Origin: Caprimulgus europaeus
Taxonomy: Eukaryota > Chordata > Aves > Caprimulgiformes > Caprimulgidae
Length of the DNA: 64,000 nt
Direction: 5' to 3'
Assembly: GCA_907165065.1 (NCBI GenBank)
Contig: OU015539.1
Span: 13,360,816 to 13,424,815, forward strand
The notes below the pieces were generated by a model that saw only the letters and a program-made list of their open reading frames with translations, had not been told where the DNA came from and did no database searches. Position numbers and translations under genes: made by a program. Within the stretch, counting starts at the first letter, position 1. Each line of letters opens with the position of its first letter. Below, in pieces: positions 25,284-39,048 of the stretch.

Positions 25284-28200
25284 TTACTCACCTATACTGT
25301 CAATAGATTTTTTTTTTAGTATCTTAAATTTTGATTAGACAGACTATAAGGAAGGAGCTTGCAAACATTTAGTGACAGGAACTAATAAAATAGCATACAC
25401 TTTTAATTTAAACCTGGACTTAGTCAAAAGTATTCTGGGAAGCCCTAAAGCGTAAAAACATATTGGCTGTTAGATATTATAGGTGCTGTTGTGCTGACAA
25501 CTGTATATGAGCAGAAGGAAAAAAGATTTTGTGACCTTGCGTCTGCATGTATCTGTGGAAAAAAAACCCTAGACTTAAACCATTTCTACTTGTGAGTGCT
25601 CATGAAAAGCCATCGATGTATAAAGCTCTGGAAATCCTTGGTCTCATTTTACTGCATATTAGGCATATATTTCACATTCAAGTTTTACTTGCAGCAATAC
25701 AAAGCCTGCCCTCTCATACCACGGTACAGTCAGACAGTACAGTTCACATCCTGAGTGATTCATGTACTATAGCCAAATACACTGTTTTACAAAAGGGGTG
25801 TCAAGGACACTTGTCTGTATGCTAGAAAAATGCAGAACCATCACTGATCATTCAGACACTGCAAAACCCCTACACATTTTGTATAATCATTACTTAAAAT
25901 AAGAACTGAACTAAAGACAGTAACAGCCACTGAAGATTAAGCACAGATATTTCAGTATGGTGGCTCTGCAATATGCTACTCAACCTTTTTTATTTTCTAG
26001 TTTCTAAAAAAGCTGCTGCATCCATCCACTGTACTGGAAAATTCAGTAGGATGAATGGTTCTAAATTTAGGATGCAGGACACTGCAGCTGTGATAACATT
26101 TCGGAAGTGGAAGGCATAGTGGAAACAAGACATATTTAGATAAGACAACTATTTTTATTCGAAACGAAGCTCAGCTTTGGCTACTTTAGCGAGTGCACTA
26201 ATTTGGCTAATCAGTTCAGACACACTTTCTTGCAGCTCTCAGTCTCACCTACAAGATACTACAGCATACTGTGACCCCTTCTGCCTATTTGTCTTCTAAA
26301 AACTACAGTACAGCAGGAGAAAAGTAATCACAAACTTGTCACATAGCATCTGCTACCCCTTCCTAAGCATTCAGTAGCAGGTATTTGGAGATAGGCCAGC
26401 GGCCAGTCTAGCCCACTATACCTTGACATAGTACAGTCATGCTCTCCCATAATTTGCTCTTCTCTCACCCAACAGCTTTTGTTGGTCTCCTCCAAATGGA
26501 TCAAATTATCTCCTGATCTGTTTCTGCTAAGTTCAGCATTTTATTGTACCAAGAGATAATGTACTCTACTATATCTCTCCCACTTGTTTCAAGCTTAAAG
26601 CATTGCTCCATTACTCCATCATTTTTCATCTTTTTTTTTTTTTTTCCCTAGCAACTTCTCCTGATCTACAACCTTTCCTCTTTTAAACACATCTTGTCTT
26701 CAAAGTAATCCATCCTGTTTTCTTAGGCCTTAGCCTGGCTTCTGTTGGATCTCATTTTGACACATACTTGCCTTGTCATTTTTAGATAGCAAGCTTTCTA
26801 TCACATGGGAACAGATCACTGACAGCTCTAAGTGAAGTGGCAGTTTTAAAATCAGGCTTTCTAGTCAGGAACTATCAGGCACATGCTTTACAAAAGTTAG
26901 TATCAAATTTTGTTGATAGAAAGAGATTTTTAATACCTTTCAGTGAAAATGGGTAATTTGATCAAGATCTGAACACAGGTTTTTTTGCAATATTGGGACA
27001 GATTTTTCTTAAGAGACTGCACACAAATTAAGGTTCATTACTCCAAACTAATCCATGCAAGTTTCTCCTTTTTTTTTTTTCTTTTTTTTTTTCGGGGAAA
27101 TTGGCAGCAATATGTTTCAAGTACTGCTGTAGCTCTGGTCTCCAGCCAGGAAAGCGCAGAGAGCCGTGAGTCTACTGGCACAGTCTGAATTGTTTAGTAT
27201 AGCGGGGATTTGGGCATCTGCAGCGGAGCAGTGGTTTCGAGCTTCTCCAGCAGCATGCAGTTCAGCAGACTGAGTTACATGGTCAAAAATGAAGCAAACT
27301 CTGAGGGCTAACAAGCTTGATCCAGCACACAACTTATCCACAGAGAACTCCCAGCCTGCAACTCCACAGCGCTCAGACCCAGCTCTGAAAAGGCTGGAGC
27401 AGTCTCCACCTCCCAGTGCGCTGGTGGAAGCTGTGTTTCCTGCAGGTGGGAGGAACTGGCTGTACCACACACAAACACGCGTGTATCGCCAAATTACACC
27501 CTCAGGGACAGCACTGAAACAGTACCGGTTTCCATGGACTTACTCTGGCAAGCTTGGGAACAGGCATCTTTAGATGATCAGTAGTGTGATGAAATGTATA
27601 TAAACTCCTTGAAATTTTGCAGATTCTAGACTCATCGATTATGTCTCCAGGAAACTTTAGACTCAATACCTGAAAATAGGCACCATTCATTATTTTTATC
27701 CCTTAATCCTTCTGAGCTCCCAGCAGATCTGTTGTACTGTATTTGAATTTCTCTTGCAGTACTCTGTGCATTTTGATGGAGGAATTAAGCTACCAGAGGC
27801 ACACTCTCCTAGCTTATTACACCAACACTGCTCTCTTGTGGCAGACATTTAAAGTGAAATATTGATCTGTGCTCTACGTACCACAATGGAGCTATGATAC
27901 AATCCAGTTGTCAAAGGGTATGTACAAAACAAATCACCAATAAAAATGGATGCTCGGATTTTTTATAGATATAAGAGTCAAAAAGCAACAACATATCACT
28001 ATATTTGCTTTTTCTGATATAAAATATTCAGGTGTTCATCCTCATGCCTAATATCAATGCCAAGATTTTGTGCAGAAAGCACTGCTGTTGCAATTCCCTT
28101 CTCCAACCTGTTCTGCTCAGGTGCATTTAGCAGACCAAACCTAACATCCGTTCTGCGCATTTTCAAATGCCTTTCAGAAATTAAAATCTCACTCCTCAAA

Positions 28201-29498
28201 ATGAAAAGTCATTGTTTCTTTTAACTCTCATAGTTATCTGATGATTTTAATTTACCATTTTTTGTAAGTCAGCCACATCCTTGTTTTTTTCCTCAAAATC
28301 AGTAAAAAAATACTGTTTCTGAGGCACAATTCATGTTAGCTAGTGAAGATAGTTAAGTAAACAGCTTCAAACATTAATTTTCTTGACTTGAAGAGTGACA
28401 ACAAGGACACAAATTCAATGAGCAGCAGGACTAGGAAGTACATGTCTACAAATGGGAAAGAGATTCCCAGGCTGCAGTTTGTAGTTACATATCTAAAGCA
28501 TCTAAATTACCCGCAGTTTCTATGGATTTTTATCTTCATGGGCTCTGAGAATTCCACTGATGCCCTACTGCAGCAGCTCTGCCAGGTGATGGATTTTTAC
28601 CAAGTAATGGCTTGTCTTTCCCCATCCCCTGCCTTTTCCTTCCTTGTCAAATGATTTGACTTGCAGAACTCAAAGCTGCTTTACATTTGTTAGTGGAAAA
28701 CAGAGCCCTCTACATGCAAATCTCTCACACTGGCCAACAGGTCTTTTGTCACTCCAGTCTCAGACACACCGACTGATCTTCCAACTTCCATGCATTTTAT
28801 AATCACACCCTACCCACAGAAAGTATTTGCATATGTGGCACCTTTTGCAGTCAAGTTAATGGAGCGATTTCCTCAGGGCATCCCCTAGGAATCGAACCTT
28901 CCTGACCAGCTTTTTCAGAAAGGTCTAGATACTGATGTCAATGCTGGTGTATCCTTCCTGTAACCTCTGCTCAGTGTAACCCTGGTCAAACACCACCTTC
29001 TTCCCAAGGCCAAACCCACACCCGAAGTACCCAGCCCTCACCAGCTGTCCTGGGGGACTGAAGAGCCAGGGAACCAACTGGCCAAACACATCCCGTGAGC
29101 CCCCACAAGGAAAGACCAGCAGCACTACCATTGCTCTGAAGTTTCAGGAGCATGCTCCAGCATTGAAGGACAATGTCTCTTGTGGAAACCCTCCCCTGTT
29201 CAACACACACAACTTTTTAAACTCACCACATAAAGATCTACATCCTTAAAAAAGGGTCCCAAGCTAAGACTGATGTTGCTTTGCCAGTGACAATCCACCA
29301 CACAACAGAACACAGGTGCCCTGTATTTCACCCAATTGTCATGTTTTGATTGCATCTGTCACACACTGGCAGATATTTAGGTTGAACGATATGATGAGCT
29401 GTTGGATTTCCTTTCTTAGAGCTTCATACAGCATGCCTCTACAGGAATGAACTTGTCAACTGAGATGCAAAATGAATGAATGGCTTTTAATCACTTTG

Positions 29499-29514
29499 AT
29501 AACGTTAACGTTAT
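29499..29514. other. 16-bp perfect palindrome
   Basis: ATAACGTTAACGTTAT reads identically on both strands. It contains two AACGTT units, each with a CpG, in a region otherwise poor in CpG. No flanking symmetry extends it. It could be a dimeric transcription-factor site, but no specific factor can be assigned. Confidence 0.7.
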
Positions 29515-30950
29515 TGCTTTGACAGGATAGCAGCAGATAAAGTTTGCTGATTCAGCCACATGCATAACGATCTAATGGGTTCTTCTAACTAATGCCATGC
29601 TCTAAAAATATACACTGGACTAACAGATGAGCCTCTGCTATACTGAAAAACAGGCTCATTAAGACAATTCCTCTGAAAAGTGGCATTTTTATGACAAGAT
29701 ACTGAAGCATTTAATTACCCTGTATCCTGACAGAGCTGAAAGAAATTAATTAAGAGAAAAAAAAATTGTGCAGTAATACAGCAGATCTTGAGATAGGAAG
29801 AGATGCCAATAGTCAGTAGCTCAGTAGCGTAAAGGGGAAGAGAACTGCAAGGCTGTTTCCCCAGAGGAAATGGTCTGTTGATAGGCTGCAGATTGCCGTT
29901 CATTTACACAGAACAGAAGGCTGGTTTCTGAGAGGAGGCTTGTCATTACAGAGCAATTAATTTTCCCTGTTGTGGTCCATGCCAGAATGCTGGCTGCTGT
30001 TAAGGGACAGTGAAGTCAGAGGTTTGGGAGGGCAGAAGAGTAGTGATATTTGAGGTAAGGGGCTTGTTTTCACTGCAGTGTTAGCTCAGATTATCTACCC
30101 TCAAACTCATTCGCTGCTCTTCAAGTGAGCGTGTAAGGAGTGTTAGGAACGCTGCTCCAGCTGCACCATGCCATCGGGTGGTTCACGTGGAGGTTTTCAC
30201 AGCACTGCCATACATACGTGATCGTTGTGCCAGGAACCTGCTCCAAGCAACTTTGAATGCAACTCTGCAGCCAGCTGCACTGGCATAACTGGGGTGACAG
30301 CACAGTAACGTACACACAGATGGCATTAGCTCATCGTGTTTGCTGGCCCTGCCATCAAACGTGAAAACAAACCTTGTAGATCCCTGTCGCCTCTGGGCAG
30401 AGATGTGCCCCTACCTTTGCCCCACTGTCTGACATAGCTGTTTGCACAGCGGCACCGAAAGCCAGATCCAAGAACTCTGGTTTTAAAAGTTTAAAAAATT
30501 AGAATATCATTCAAATAAACCCCCAACTTGTTTTGTAATTATTTGTCTTTCTTCCTGAACTATATTACTCTCACTCCAGTTTACCACCCTGCTGCATCAG
30601 TAACCTTGCTGACACTACAGCAAAGGGAGTGGAAGGGTAGGAAAAGGGGCCTGAGGAAACTGATAAATCTTGCTTAAGCAGCACTAGTATCAAATGGGAA
30701 ACCCACAGCCTGTGTTGTTCCCACTGCTGCATTAAGCGAGCCTCAGGGCACATTTCCTTACAAAGAGCTAACACTCAATCAGGCTAAAGCCTTCTGCATG
30801 TGAAGGCAGGCTGTGTTAGAGGGCTGGCTTCGAGCTGAACTTCACAGAGTTCTAGTGGTGAAGACAGGCCCACAGTGATCATGAGAAGAGCAGATGGAGT
30901 TTTTTGAAGAATGGCTTCACTGGACATGGACAACTCATCAGCTGTTTGGT

Positions 30951-31145
30951 ACAGTGTGGTTTGGATCTTGCCTTTATAGCAAGTTTCAGCTTTAAAAGAA
31001 CTACAGGCCATGACCTGTGTGCCACGCATGGTTTGCCAGGGCAAAGCCTCCAGCCCACAGCTGTTTCTAGCAGCTCTTTCCATTTATATCACAGACTTAC
31101 ATGGTCACAGAGCAGGGAGAAGCGTCTCACAGAATAGATGGCACC
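30951..31145 (+). repeat. Diverged dispersed repeat, copy A
   Basis: Two blocks recur in the same orientation about 2.6-2.9 kb to the right. Block 1 (30,951-31,006) matches 33,545-33,602, sharing 'atcttgc', 'tttatagc / tttgtagc' and 'aaaagaactac'. Block 2 (about 31,035-31,145) matches about 33,972-34,075, sharing 'tatcacagactt', 'agcagg' and 'gtctc'. In this copy the blocks are adjacent; in the other they are about 370 bases apart. The family was not recognised. It could be an old retroposon or parts of decayed LTRs. Confidence 0.5.
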
Positions 31146-33544
31146 CTCAGCTGCTTGGACAGCCCATGCCAGTTGATCTAACAATGAAAGAGGGTTGATT
31201 TTTCTCCCCTTTTTCCTTTTGTCATTTCGCCATTCAATTGCAGTTCTGAGTCAGCAACGTCTGCCTGTCTTCAAACTGCAGTGACAAACTGCCACTGTTT
31301 CAGCACCAGGACCCTCACACTTAGCAGCCTGCTGACATAACTAGAAGAGTGCACATCTCCCAGAACTACAGGATCACTCTATTGAAAGAAGCATAGTATT
31401 TGTTACTCTTTGCATTTAGTTCTATACATGTGTGAAAACTTTTTTCATTGTTGGCACAAAAGCTCATCCACACACACCCATTTATTTAAATTCTTTGGAG
31501 AATTTTCATTGTTTTAAATAACACGGCCCCAACAAACACAGAGCTACCCCAGCACCCCTCTACTACCTCTAAGCAAATGCAGAATCCAAGCAACAGTGTT
31601 AGAGAGCAAGCTTAGGCATTGGCATTGATGGGACATGTGTGGGGTACCAGGACACTGCAAACACTCCAACCAAGGGCACACCTATGCCTCCTGCCACCCT
31701 GCCAGATGTACCTGATCCACACCTCCTGCTTCTGAGGCACATCTCACCAGCAAGGAACTTAAAAACAGCCAATGAGGCATGGGGCATGTGTTTGTGACTG
31801 ACACACTCTGGGGAGACCTGTGAAGAACACATAATTGGCGGCATGGGTAAATACTCTGGCTAAAAGATTGGGAAGTGACAAAATAGATGGTCCCTCTAGT
31901 GCTCCCTTGCCTTTGACTGTCATTGGGAAGTCGGCATGAGAAGGTCCCTGCTCGCTCTCATCCCACTGCCAGTGGAGCGCAGTAGCCTGGCATCTGCTGC
32001 ACATTACTGTCTGCGTGGAAAGGTGACCCTTTTCGGCAGGAGAGGCTGCAGCAGTTCCCTCTCTGTGAGAGCCACCCTTCAGCAGCACAGAACACCTCTG
32101 TCCAAAACCTACAACGTGTTTATTACCTCAAACACAAACAAGGGGATGTTTAAACAATACATAGTGATGCGTAAAAAAACTTACCCAACTACAAAATTTC
32201 AGTACATCTTCCCTCCTTCATAGAGGATAAGAGAAGGACTCAAAACAGCTGAGTGGACATAAAGAGCTCACAAATGTCTTATTAATAAGTGTGTTAGATC
32301 TAATGGTCTGTGAAACTGAAATGAGATTATTTGGATTATCTCATTAAACAAGAATAATAGCAATAGAAACCAGGCAGTAATTAGGAGTGGGCCAATCCAA
32401 GGACAAACTAAATAATAGGGCCAAAAGACTCTTAATTAATACTCTGCATTTTTGTGCCTCTACTTCTACACCCAGAGTTTATGAAGAACTAAGAATCATG
32501 GCTAACCAAACAGCCTGATTTCAACAACCAGAAATTAAGCCAGTGGTTACACACACCTGTATGCACCATTCAGTCTAAAATCTAAACAATGATTAAATGG
32601 GGCTATTTTAGCAGAGCTTGCCTTGGGAAAACAAAAACATGTAGCCAAAATGTAAAATTGTTTTCAAAGGCTCAGCAATTAACAATTAGCTCAAGGCAAA
32701 CCTGCAAGGCAGGGGCAGAGACAGAGCAGAAACAATCCCTCATCTCAGCCCTTTGTTTTAACCAATGGCCATGGCAACCTCCCAACAAAAGCATGTCTTC
32801 CTCAGTGTGAAAGTAATTCTCGAACAGGTTCAATGCACAATATATGATGAAGCACCACATGAATTTTAACTTCTAAGCCTTATTTATATGTAAATATCCA
32901 GAAGCTCTTTGGCTTAGGCCAGAGAACAGGACACCTCTGCAGCCTCCCAGGACGGACAAGACATGAGAGATTAAACATGACAGATTTGGTCTCAGTGGCA
33001 GTTAGGTCAAAAGGTCCCTGTATTGAAGCCCAAAGTAACGTCTATTGTGCAAAATCTACTGCTCCGTTGCCTTCCCTAAGTACTCTTTACTTAACAGGAA
33101 AAGCAGGCAATGCAATATACAGCACAGTAGTAAAAGGCTTTTCCAGGGGATTGGGTAAATTAATCTAAAGAGTTAAGACAAACTGCCCAAAGGCCTGGCA
33201 CTTGGCACACAGCACTGTCCTCTCGTGGGTTTCCAAAGGCAGCACGATCTAGCTGCACTGAATGCCCCAGAGTTATTGAGGCCACACCACAACCCAACAA
33301 ACCACGCATTTATCAAAGGAATTTAAACTCAAAAATGTCCATCTTACTGGTCAGGACACAAAGTGTTTATTTCTCTTTTAAGGCTTTGCTTCTACACACT
33401 GAATTATTAACATTAGTAAAGGAAAAAACAAAAAGGGTAATTGAGGGAAGCTGCTTCAAAGAAAGATGTCTTTGTTACCAGAGTTACGTTAGTTAGAACG
33501 GAAAATTTAGGTCTACCTAACACACTCCTAATTCTCCATGGAGC
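31146..33544. other. Intergenic between two diverged repeat copies
   Basis: No gene recognised. I looked for retroviral or LINE coding remnants that would make the flanking repeats LTRs and found none that I could support. Short frames only. Confidence 0.5.
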
Positions 33545-34075
33545 ACAGCGCAATTTGAATCTTGCTTTTGTAGCGAGTTTGAACTATCAAAAAGAACTAC
33601 GGTTTTTAAAAATTAATTTTAAAGATGACAATGGCTTGGTAGACATTTGAAAGACAAAGAGGAGGGAAAAAATTAAAGCAAAAGCAATGACTGCTCAATT
33701 ACCCTGAAGGGTAAAGAGGCAGAGCTACACCTCTAACACAAGAAAAGCACTCAGAGTAAAGACAGGGAGGAAATATTTGAACAGTCAGAAAAGGGGAAAA
33801 AACACTCTACTAAAAAAAAAAAAAACCAAACTGCTTTGGGGTCCCTCTGAAAGGAACTATGATACTGCTACGTGTAAGACTAATTATCCTAATTTCCTGG
33901 GTTTGACTTGCCCCTCACAGGGCTGCCTGGGCTGTGGCCCGCATGCCACACAGGGCACATTAGGGTGATGTCTCTGGGCCAAAGCTCCTTTCTCTTGGCT
34001 TCTCCCCTTTTTATCACAGACTTGTGTGGGGCACATAGCAGGGGGGGGAAAAGAGTCTCCTAGAGAAGGCACAGG
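33545..34075 (+). repeat. Diverged dispersed repeat, copy B (interrupted)
   Basis: Partner of the repeat at 30,951-31,145, in the same orientation. Block 1 lies at 33,545-33,602 and block 2 at about 33,972-34,075, separated by about 370 bases of unrelated sequence. That spacer includes an A-run near 33,811-33,824, so an insertion into this copy (or a deletion in the other) has changed the spacing. Confidence 0.5.
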
Positions 34076-37000
34076 CAGCAGCAGCCTCTTGCTGCTAGGA
34101 CCACAAGAGCTCAACTCACACACAGTTTCCCAGATCTGTTGGGTCAATGACACCAGCTGAGCACGGACGTGTCAAGCCGCCCCCAGCACGGAGCGAGCTA
34201 CGTGACCTGTGCACCCACTCGCTTCTGTGCTGCCTCCAGCCAGCTGCCAGGCAAAGCTGAACTCTGCAGTTGGCATGACAGTAAAGAGCATTTAACAGAT
34301 TGCTTTGCACTGAAAGGGATCCTCTTCTGCCTCCCACTCCTTCATGACCTCTTTCCTTATGTCAGATCTAGTGTCTGCAGACTGAGCTGCAGTAGGAGCT
34401 GGAGACTGGATTGCACTTTCAGCAGCAGTAAGCTAATACAACACCAACATTGCTCAAATACTTAACTGTATCCTACACAGCTAGTGAGAGAACTTTGCAT
34501 CCTACTCACAGGGTGGTAACAAATGAGGGTATCAAAGGTGTCAGTAGCAGGAGAGGGAAGAGGATCAGTTAACAGAAAACACTCGTGCACTTGATGGACA
34601 GTGAATGCATCCACAGTACAGACAGGTAGAGATTCTTCTTCACATGATCTTCACTCCTAGGACAAGTTGAAACCTACATCAACATATATGAGGGTTGGCT
34701 CTTCTCAAGCCATGGAACTGAGGAAGGTTCCCATCACCAAGAGCCACTCTGGATGCAGATAGCTGGGAGGCAGCTTAGTGCCCTGCTGGGGAAATGGAGG
34801 CAAAAAACTAGGTAACAAACCTGTTTCTCCTTCGTCCTCCATAAAGAGAGAAGAGATGCCTGCAATTCATTGTGTCCTGCATCAAAACGGACAGCGGTTT
34901 CTTGTTTGAAAGCAGAGCAAACTTCCTGGCAATGAGAGGTAAATGCCTGTGACTTCAGTGGGTGAAAGGTTTCTGTTTAAGCTGTCTCTTAACTTGTACC
35001 TTCAATGGATGCCAGCAAGTGAGACTGCATTTAAACAGGATGCTGTGTGTATGAATGATGCAGGTCAGCATGTGCCCACCAGACACGGTGAGTGCAGCAA
35101 TCAGATGGGCCACCTTTGTGCCCTCTAGGGAGAGGCAAAATGGAGCCAGGCATGACTGCTTCTCATAAGACTTTCAGCCAGGGAATGAGGTGTCTTTAGC
35201 AAATCACCAGGATGCACTGGCTTGGCAGGGAAGTGATGGAAGAGACAGCACGGAAACTACCCCAGCTATCTATCTGGCACAGATCAGAGAAAGCTCCAAA
35301 TGATGCACATCAGGGCTCCAAGCCCTTTAACATGCTCCCTGATGAGTCTCTGCACTTTCATAAGTGCAGAAGCACTCCGGGACTAGGGAGTAGAAAAAAA
35401 ATCCACTGCTGGAAATACCCAGCACAATCTAACCCATAGTCTGCCACTTTTTTGTAGACATAAAAATGTGGGGTGGGGTGATGCTATCACTGCACACCTC
35501 CAGGACAACAGTTCACCTGTCACTTCTTCACAGTGACCATATCTTCTCATCATAAATACACAGTGAGAGGGAAGCTCATATCACCTCCCAGCTTATGTGA
35601 GAAGAAATATGATTAAGAATAAAATGTACCAATGGCCAGCTCTTTTACAACATCAGGTGCTTGTGCCTACTCTACAGTTGGATGCTAACTGGGCTCACTT
35701 TCTGTCATACCTCTAGAGTCTGTGCAAACCTTCCTCATCAGTACTTCAGCACACCTGCTTTACTGTCAGTGTGGACTCTGGCATGACTCACCACTACCAC
35801 TGCAGGTTTCTGAAACTGCTGCTTAGCTTCTTGTGCTTCCACAGAGTCAGCCACTGCAAAAAACACAGACTGCAGCTCAATACACATGCTGCTAGCAAGT
35901 ACCATTGGGTAAACCTCAGGTTCATCATTCCAAATGCCATTTCACCTGATCTTCACTACAGAATAAGTGACATGGGCAAAATACTCCAGTTTAACATGGT
36001 TGTTGATCGTGTGACACACTAGTGTGTATGAAAAGAGAAAGAAAAGTGAGTCTGTATGCAACCGTGAAAGGAATACTCTAAACCTAAACCACAAGCTACA
36101 TAAACAGTACTAAACTGCTGTATGCCATGGGATTATCCATCATTGTGATGAACTGAAGCCAAAGCCTGTGTTTTGTTAAACCATATCTATCATCAGTATC
36201 TGCAGTATGGCATTTCCGATTACAGCTGCTTTCAGATGAGCTTTTCAATTTTGTTCGGGAGACAAATCTAATTATTCTTTAATACCAAACAACATTGCAG
36301 TAGGACGTGATTGCTTTGCTTAAGTAACATTGTTTCATTAAACTGCTCGGATTTGTCCCCATTAGTTTGATCTTTTCAGACCAGAAGCAAGGCCGACAGG
36401 AATCCCTATCTGAAAAATAATTTCTTACTAGACCAGTTTGTGACCCTCAGAATTTTATTACACAGCTGCAGAAGGTACTGATGCATTGCTTAGCAAAGAC
36501 AGTTTCCAGAGATCACTGAAACATAGGCTTCCCCCATGTTTTAAAGGGGAAACCTGTATATTACACAGCTAAATTGAAGGGATTATTGTGCAGTATTTTA
36601 CTACAGAACTTGTCAATCAAGAAGTTTCAAAACTGAGAAGTGACAGTGTCTCAGCTGTACAACATGGCCAAGTTTGTGGCTTATCCTGCCTTTTGTATCC
36701 TCCTGTGCTATACCCAAAGTTGCCACCCACAGAAAGATGAGGTAGGAGTAGACCACATAATGATCTGCTCTGAGCTGGTAGAAGTACAGAGTTATGTGCT
36801 CTACAAAAGCACAGTCAGGGACACAAAGTTCCAAGACAAAGTCAGGCTCTATTTCCCTGGTGCTCTACCAAGGAAGGAAGAAAGGCCCAGCCCAGCCCAC
36901 TCCCCACTCTGGACAGGAAGAAGTTGGGGAATTGTTCACTCCACTCTCAACCTTGCCCACACATCAGTGCAACAAGGGATTACCCCATGACTGCCCACGG

Positions 37001-39033
37001 CCATCCACCGAGAGTCACACTATGGTGTTCTGTGCCAGGAGTGTGTGCCACGGTCTGTGCCCCCAGATATCTCGGAACTGCCTCCATGCTCAGCTCTACA
37101 CCACTCCCCACATACACCATTTACATATAAACATCCAGCTTTGTTTAAAGTGTAACTGTATTACAGGCTCACAGGTACAACAGGGGGCTGGGATTCAGGA
37201 CATCAGAGCTCCATGCCCAGCTCTCCAACCGCCCCAGGCAAGCAATTCCTCTGCTTTGTGCCTTTGTGACCCTGGAAAATGTGGGGGATAGTCTGCTCTA
37301 TTCTCACACAAACCACTGAGATTTATGGGTCCAAAGTACAATGTAAGAGCTGCACATCAGTGAAATGGTTTTCCTGCAGCATCAAAGTTGCAACACTCAC
37401 ATTTGGTGAATTCCAGAAAAAATAAATGCTTCCTCCAGCAACTGCCTACTCCTGGTCATTGCACAACACTCAGAAGTGTAATAATAGTACCTGGAATCTG
37501 AGGCCACTGAAACAGACACCTTCCTGCACATCTCGGGAATGTTATTTCTTAGAAAGGGCTTTATTTGTTAATCACATTTGGTTTTGAGATCCTAACTTGA
37601 CTGAAACTAGCTAAATACTTTTTAAAAATATTATTCTTGTATTGCTTTCCAGAGACAGCGTGGCTTAATCACAGAATACTAAAACAAAAGAGAATCCAGA
37701 TCTGACTACTGCTAAAGAAAGTTATCAGAATAACTACTGAAGTGAGGTCTAAAGAGGTATCTGTAGCGTGAGTTTGAGCTGTAAATGGAATACCCAATAC
37801 AAATAAAAGTCAGTTATATCAGCAGTTTCTGAAAATTTATCAATTCATAGTCCTAGTTTTGTGAAGACTGGAAGAGCTGAGCTATATGGGATGGATTTCA
37901 TTTTAAGGAAAAGATGTTATGGTTTTTCCATTGTTAAAATAAAAGAACAAAACAAAAACCCCAAAACACAGAAAACCTCACAAGGAAACAAGTTCTTTCA
38001 CAGCCCATACTTCACAACAGCTTTTGGTGTGCCCCAGTGTCCACTAACATATATTACACTAAGAGAGGTTTCCACCCCCTTTCTTGCAAATCTCAAATGC
38101 CTTCACCATCAGAACTGATCCACTGAGATTTGGATCCTTCCCAAGTTCATTTAACCTGATTAATTTTTAATGGCTGTCACTGGTTATTTCACCTAGTCAG
38201 TCAACAGCTTCTACAGTTAAAAATGCCAGCTACCCTCTTCCCACTCTGGCATAACACAGGGCTCCAGATCTACAGAAATTATTCATCTGCATCATAAAGA
38301 ACTTGAAGGAGCTGTGAAAGAGATTGATCCCTGACAGCTACACTAAACTTGAAAGCCCCTTCCTTGGCTCTGAAGGAGAATTCTGCCCTGAAAAGGAGTC
38401 TTGAGTGAGCAGCCTCAAAGGGAATAAAATATTAGCCTGTAAAACCAACACACACTAGAAAACTCAGGTGATCTTTTAATGTAGGTACACCTCTTGCCTC
38501 AGGCACAGCCAATGTAATTGCTTGCCACACAGTATCTCAGGCTCGGGGGTTGATGTAACAGGCTGTACTACACTTCCCTTTGTCCTATGCACAGAGCAAG
38601 CCTCCAGAAATAAACTGCCAGTACTTCTCCTCCAGTGACCAAGCCCTGTAGGACAGTGCGACCGTTTATTGTCATATCCAACACATATTGCTATGCCATT
38701 AGCTTTTACATGGATTCAGCTCCAGTTACTGCATCTGTGCTGGTTAATCTTTAATAAATCCTGTGGTGACAGGAAGGAACTCACACCAGTCAGCAACACT
38801 GTTCATTACAAGGGTTACAGATTTCTAACCAGAAGTAAAATTTATCCCAAAAGCAAGAGAGAGTAAAGAGGAAAAAGGGAAACCTTCATTTATCCAACTG
38901 CAAGTATGTCCAGAAACCCTTGGGAAGCAAGAAAAGGACACTGACAGACGTCCCATTTGTGCAGTGAACACAGCTGAACCGTTTCCTGTTGCCAAGGCAT
39001 GTGCTGGCAGGGAGAGGTTACCAGCACACAGCG

Positions 39034-39048
39034 CATTGTCATGCAAAT
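39034..39048 (+). promoter_or_regulatory. Candidate SOX-OCT composite element
   Basis: CATTGTCATGCAAAT joins a SOX half-site (CATTGT) to a perfect POU octamer (ATGCAAAT) with the one-base spacing of the SOX2-OCT4 composite consensus. It is an exact fit over 15 positions, in non-coding DNA about 9 kb downstream of the RPS13 start. Motif presence alone does not show occupancy, and POU or SOX factors other than OCT4 and SOX2 could use it. Confidence 0.45.

Larger units (their letters stand above)
17180..30900. other. Intergenic, no gene seen
   Basis: AT-rich interval without recognisable exons. Contents noted: an 18-base T run at 18,971-18,988, a small tandem duplication at about 25,249-25,283, T-rich tracts near 26,631-26,645 and 27,069-27,092, a CTCF-like core near 27,827-27,846 and a 16-bp perfect palindrome at 29,499-29,514. 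Open frames here are short and lack recognisable domains. Confidence 0.6.

Noticed and set aside
26360-26720. Possible very old CR1 (a 'ccagtctagcccactatacc'-like block)
   Set aside because: Only one short block resembles CR1, and the later landmarks of the element are absent.
31146-33544. Decayed endogenous retrovirus between the two repeat copies
   Set aside because: I found no coding remnant, primer-binding site or polypurine tract that I could support. The repeats alone do not establish LTRs.
36640-37291. Overlapping 116- and 165-codon plus-strand frames
   Set aside because: Two frames of the same strand are open over the same DNA with no domain or splice logic. The sequence is simply low in stops locally.
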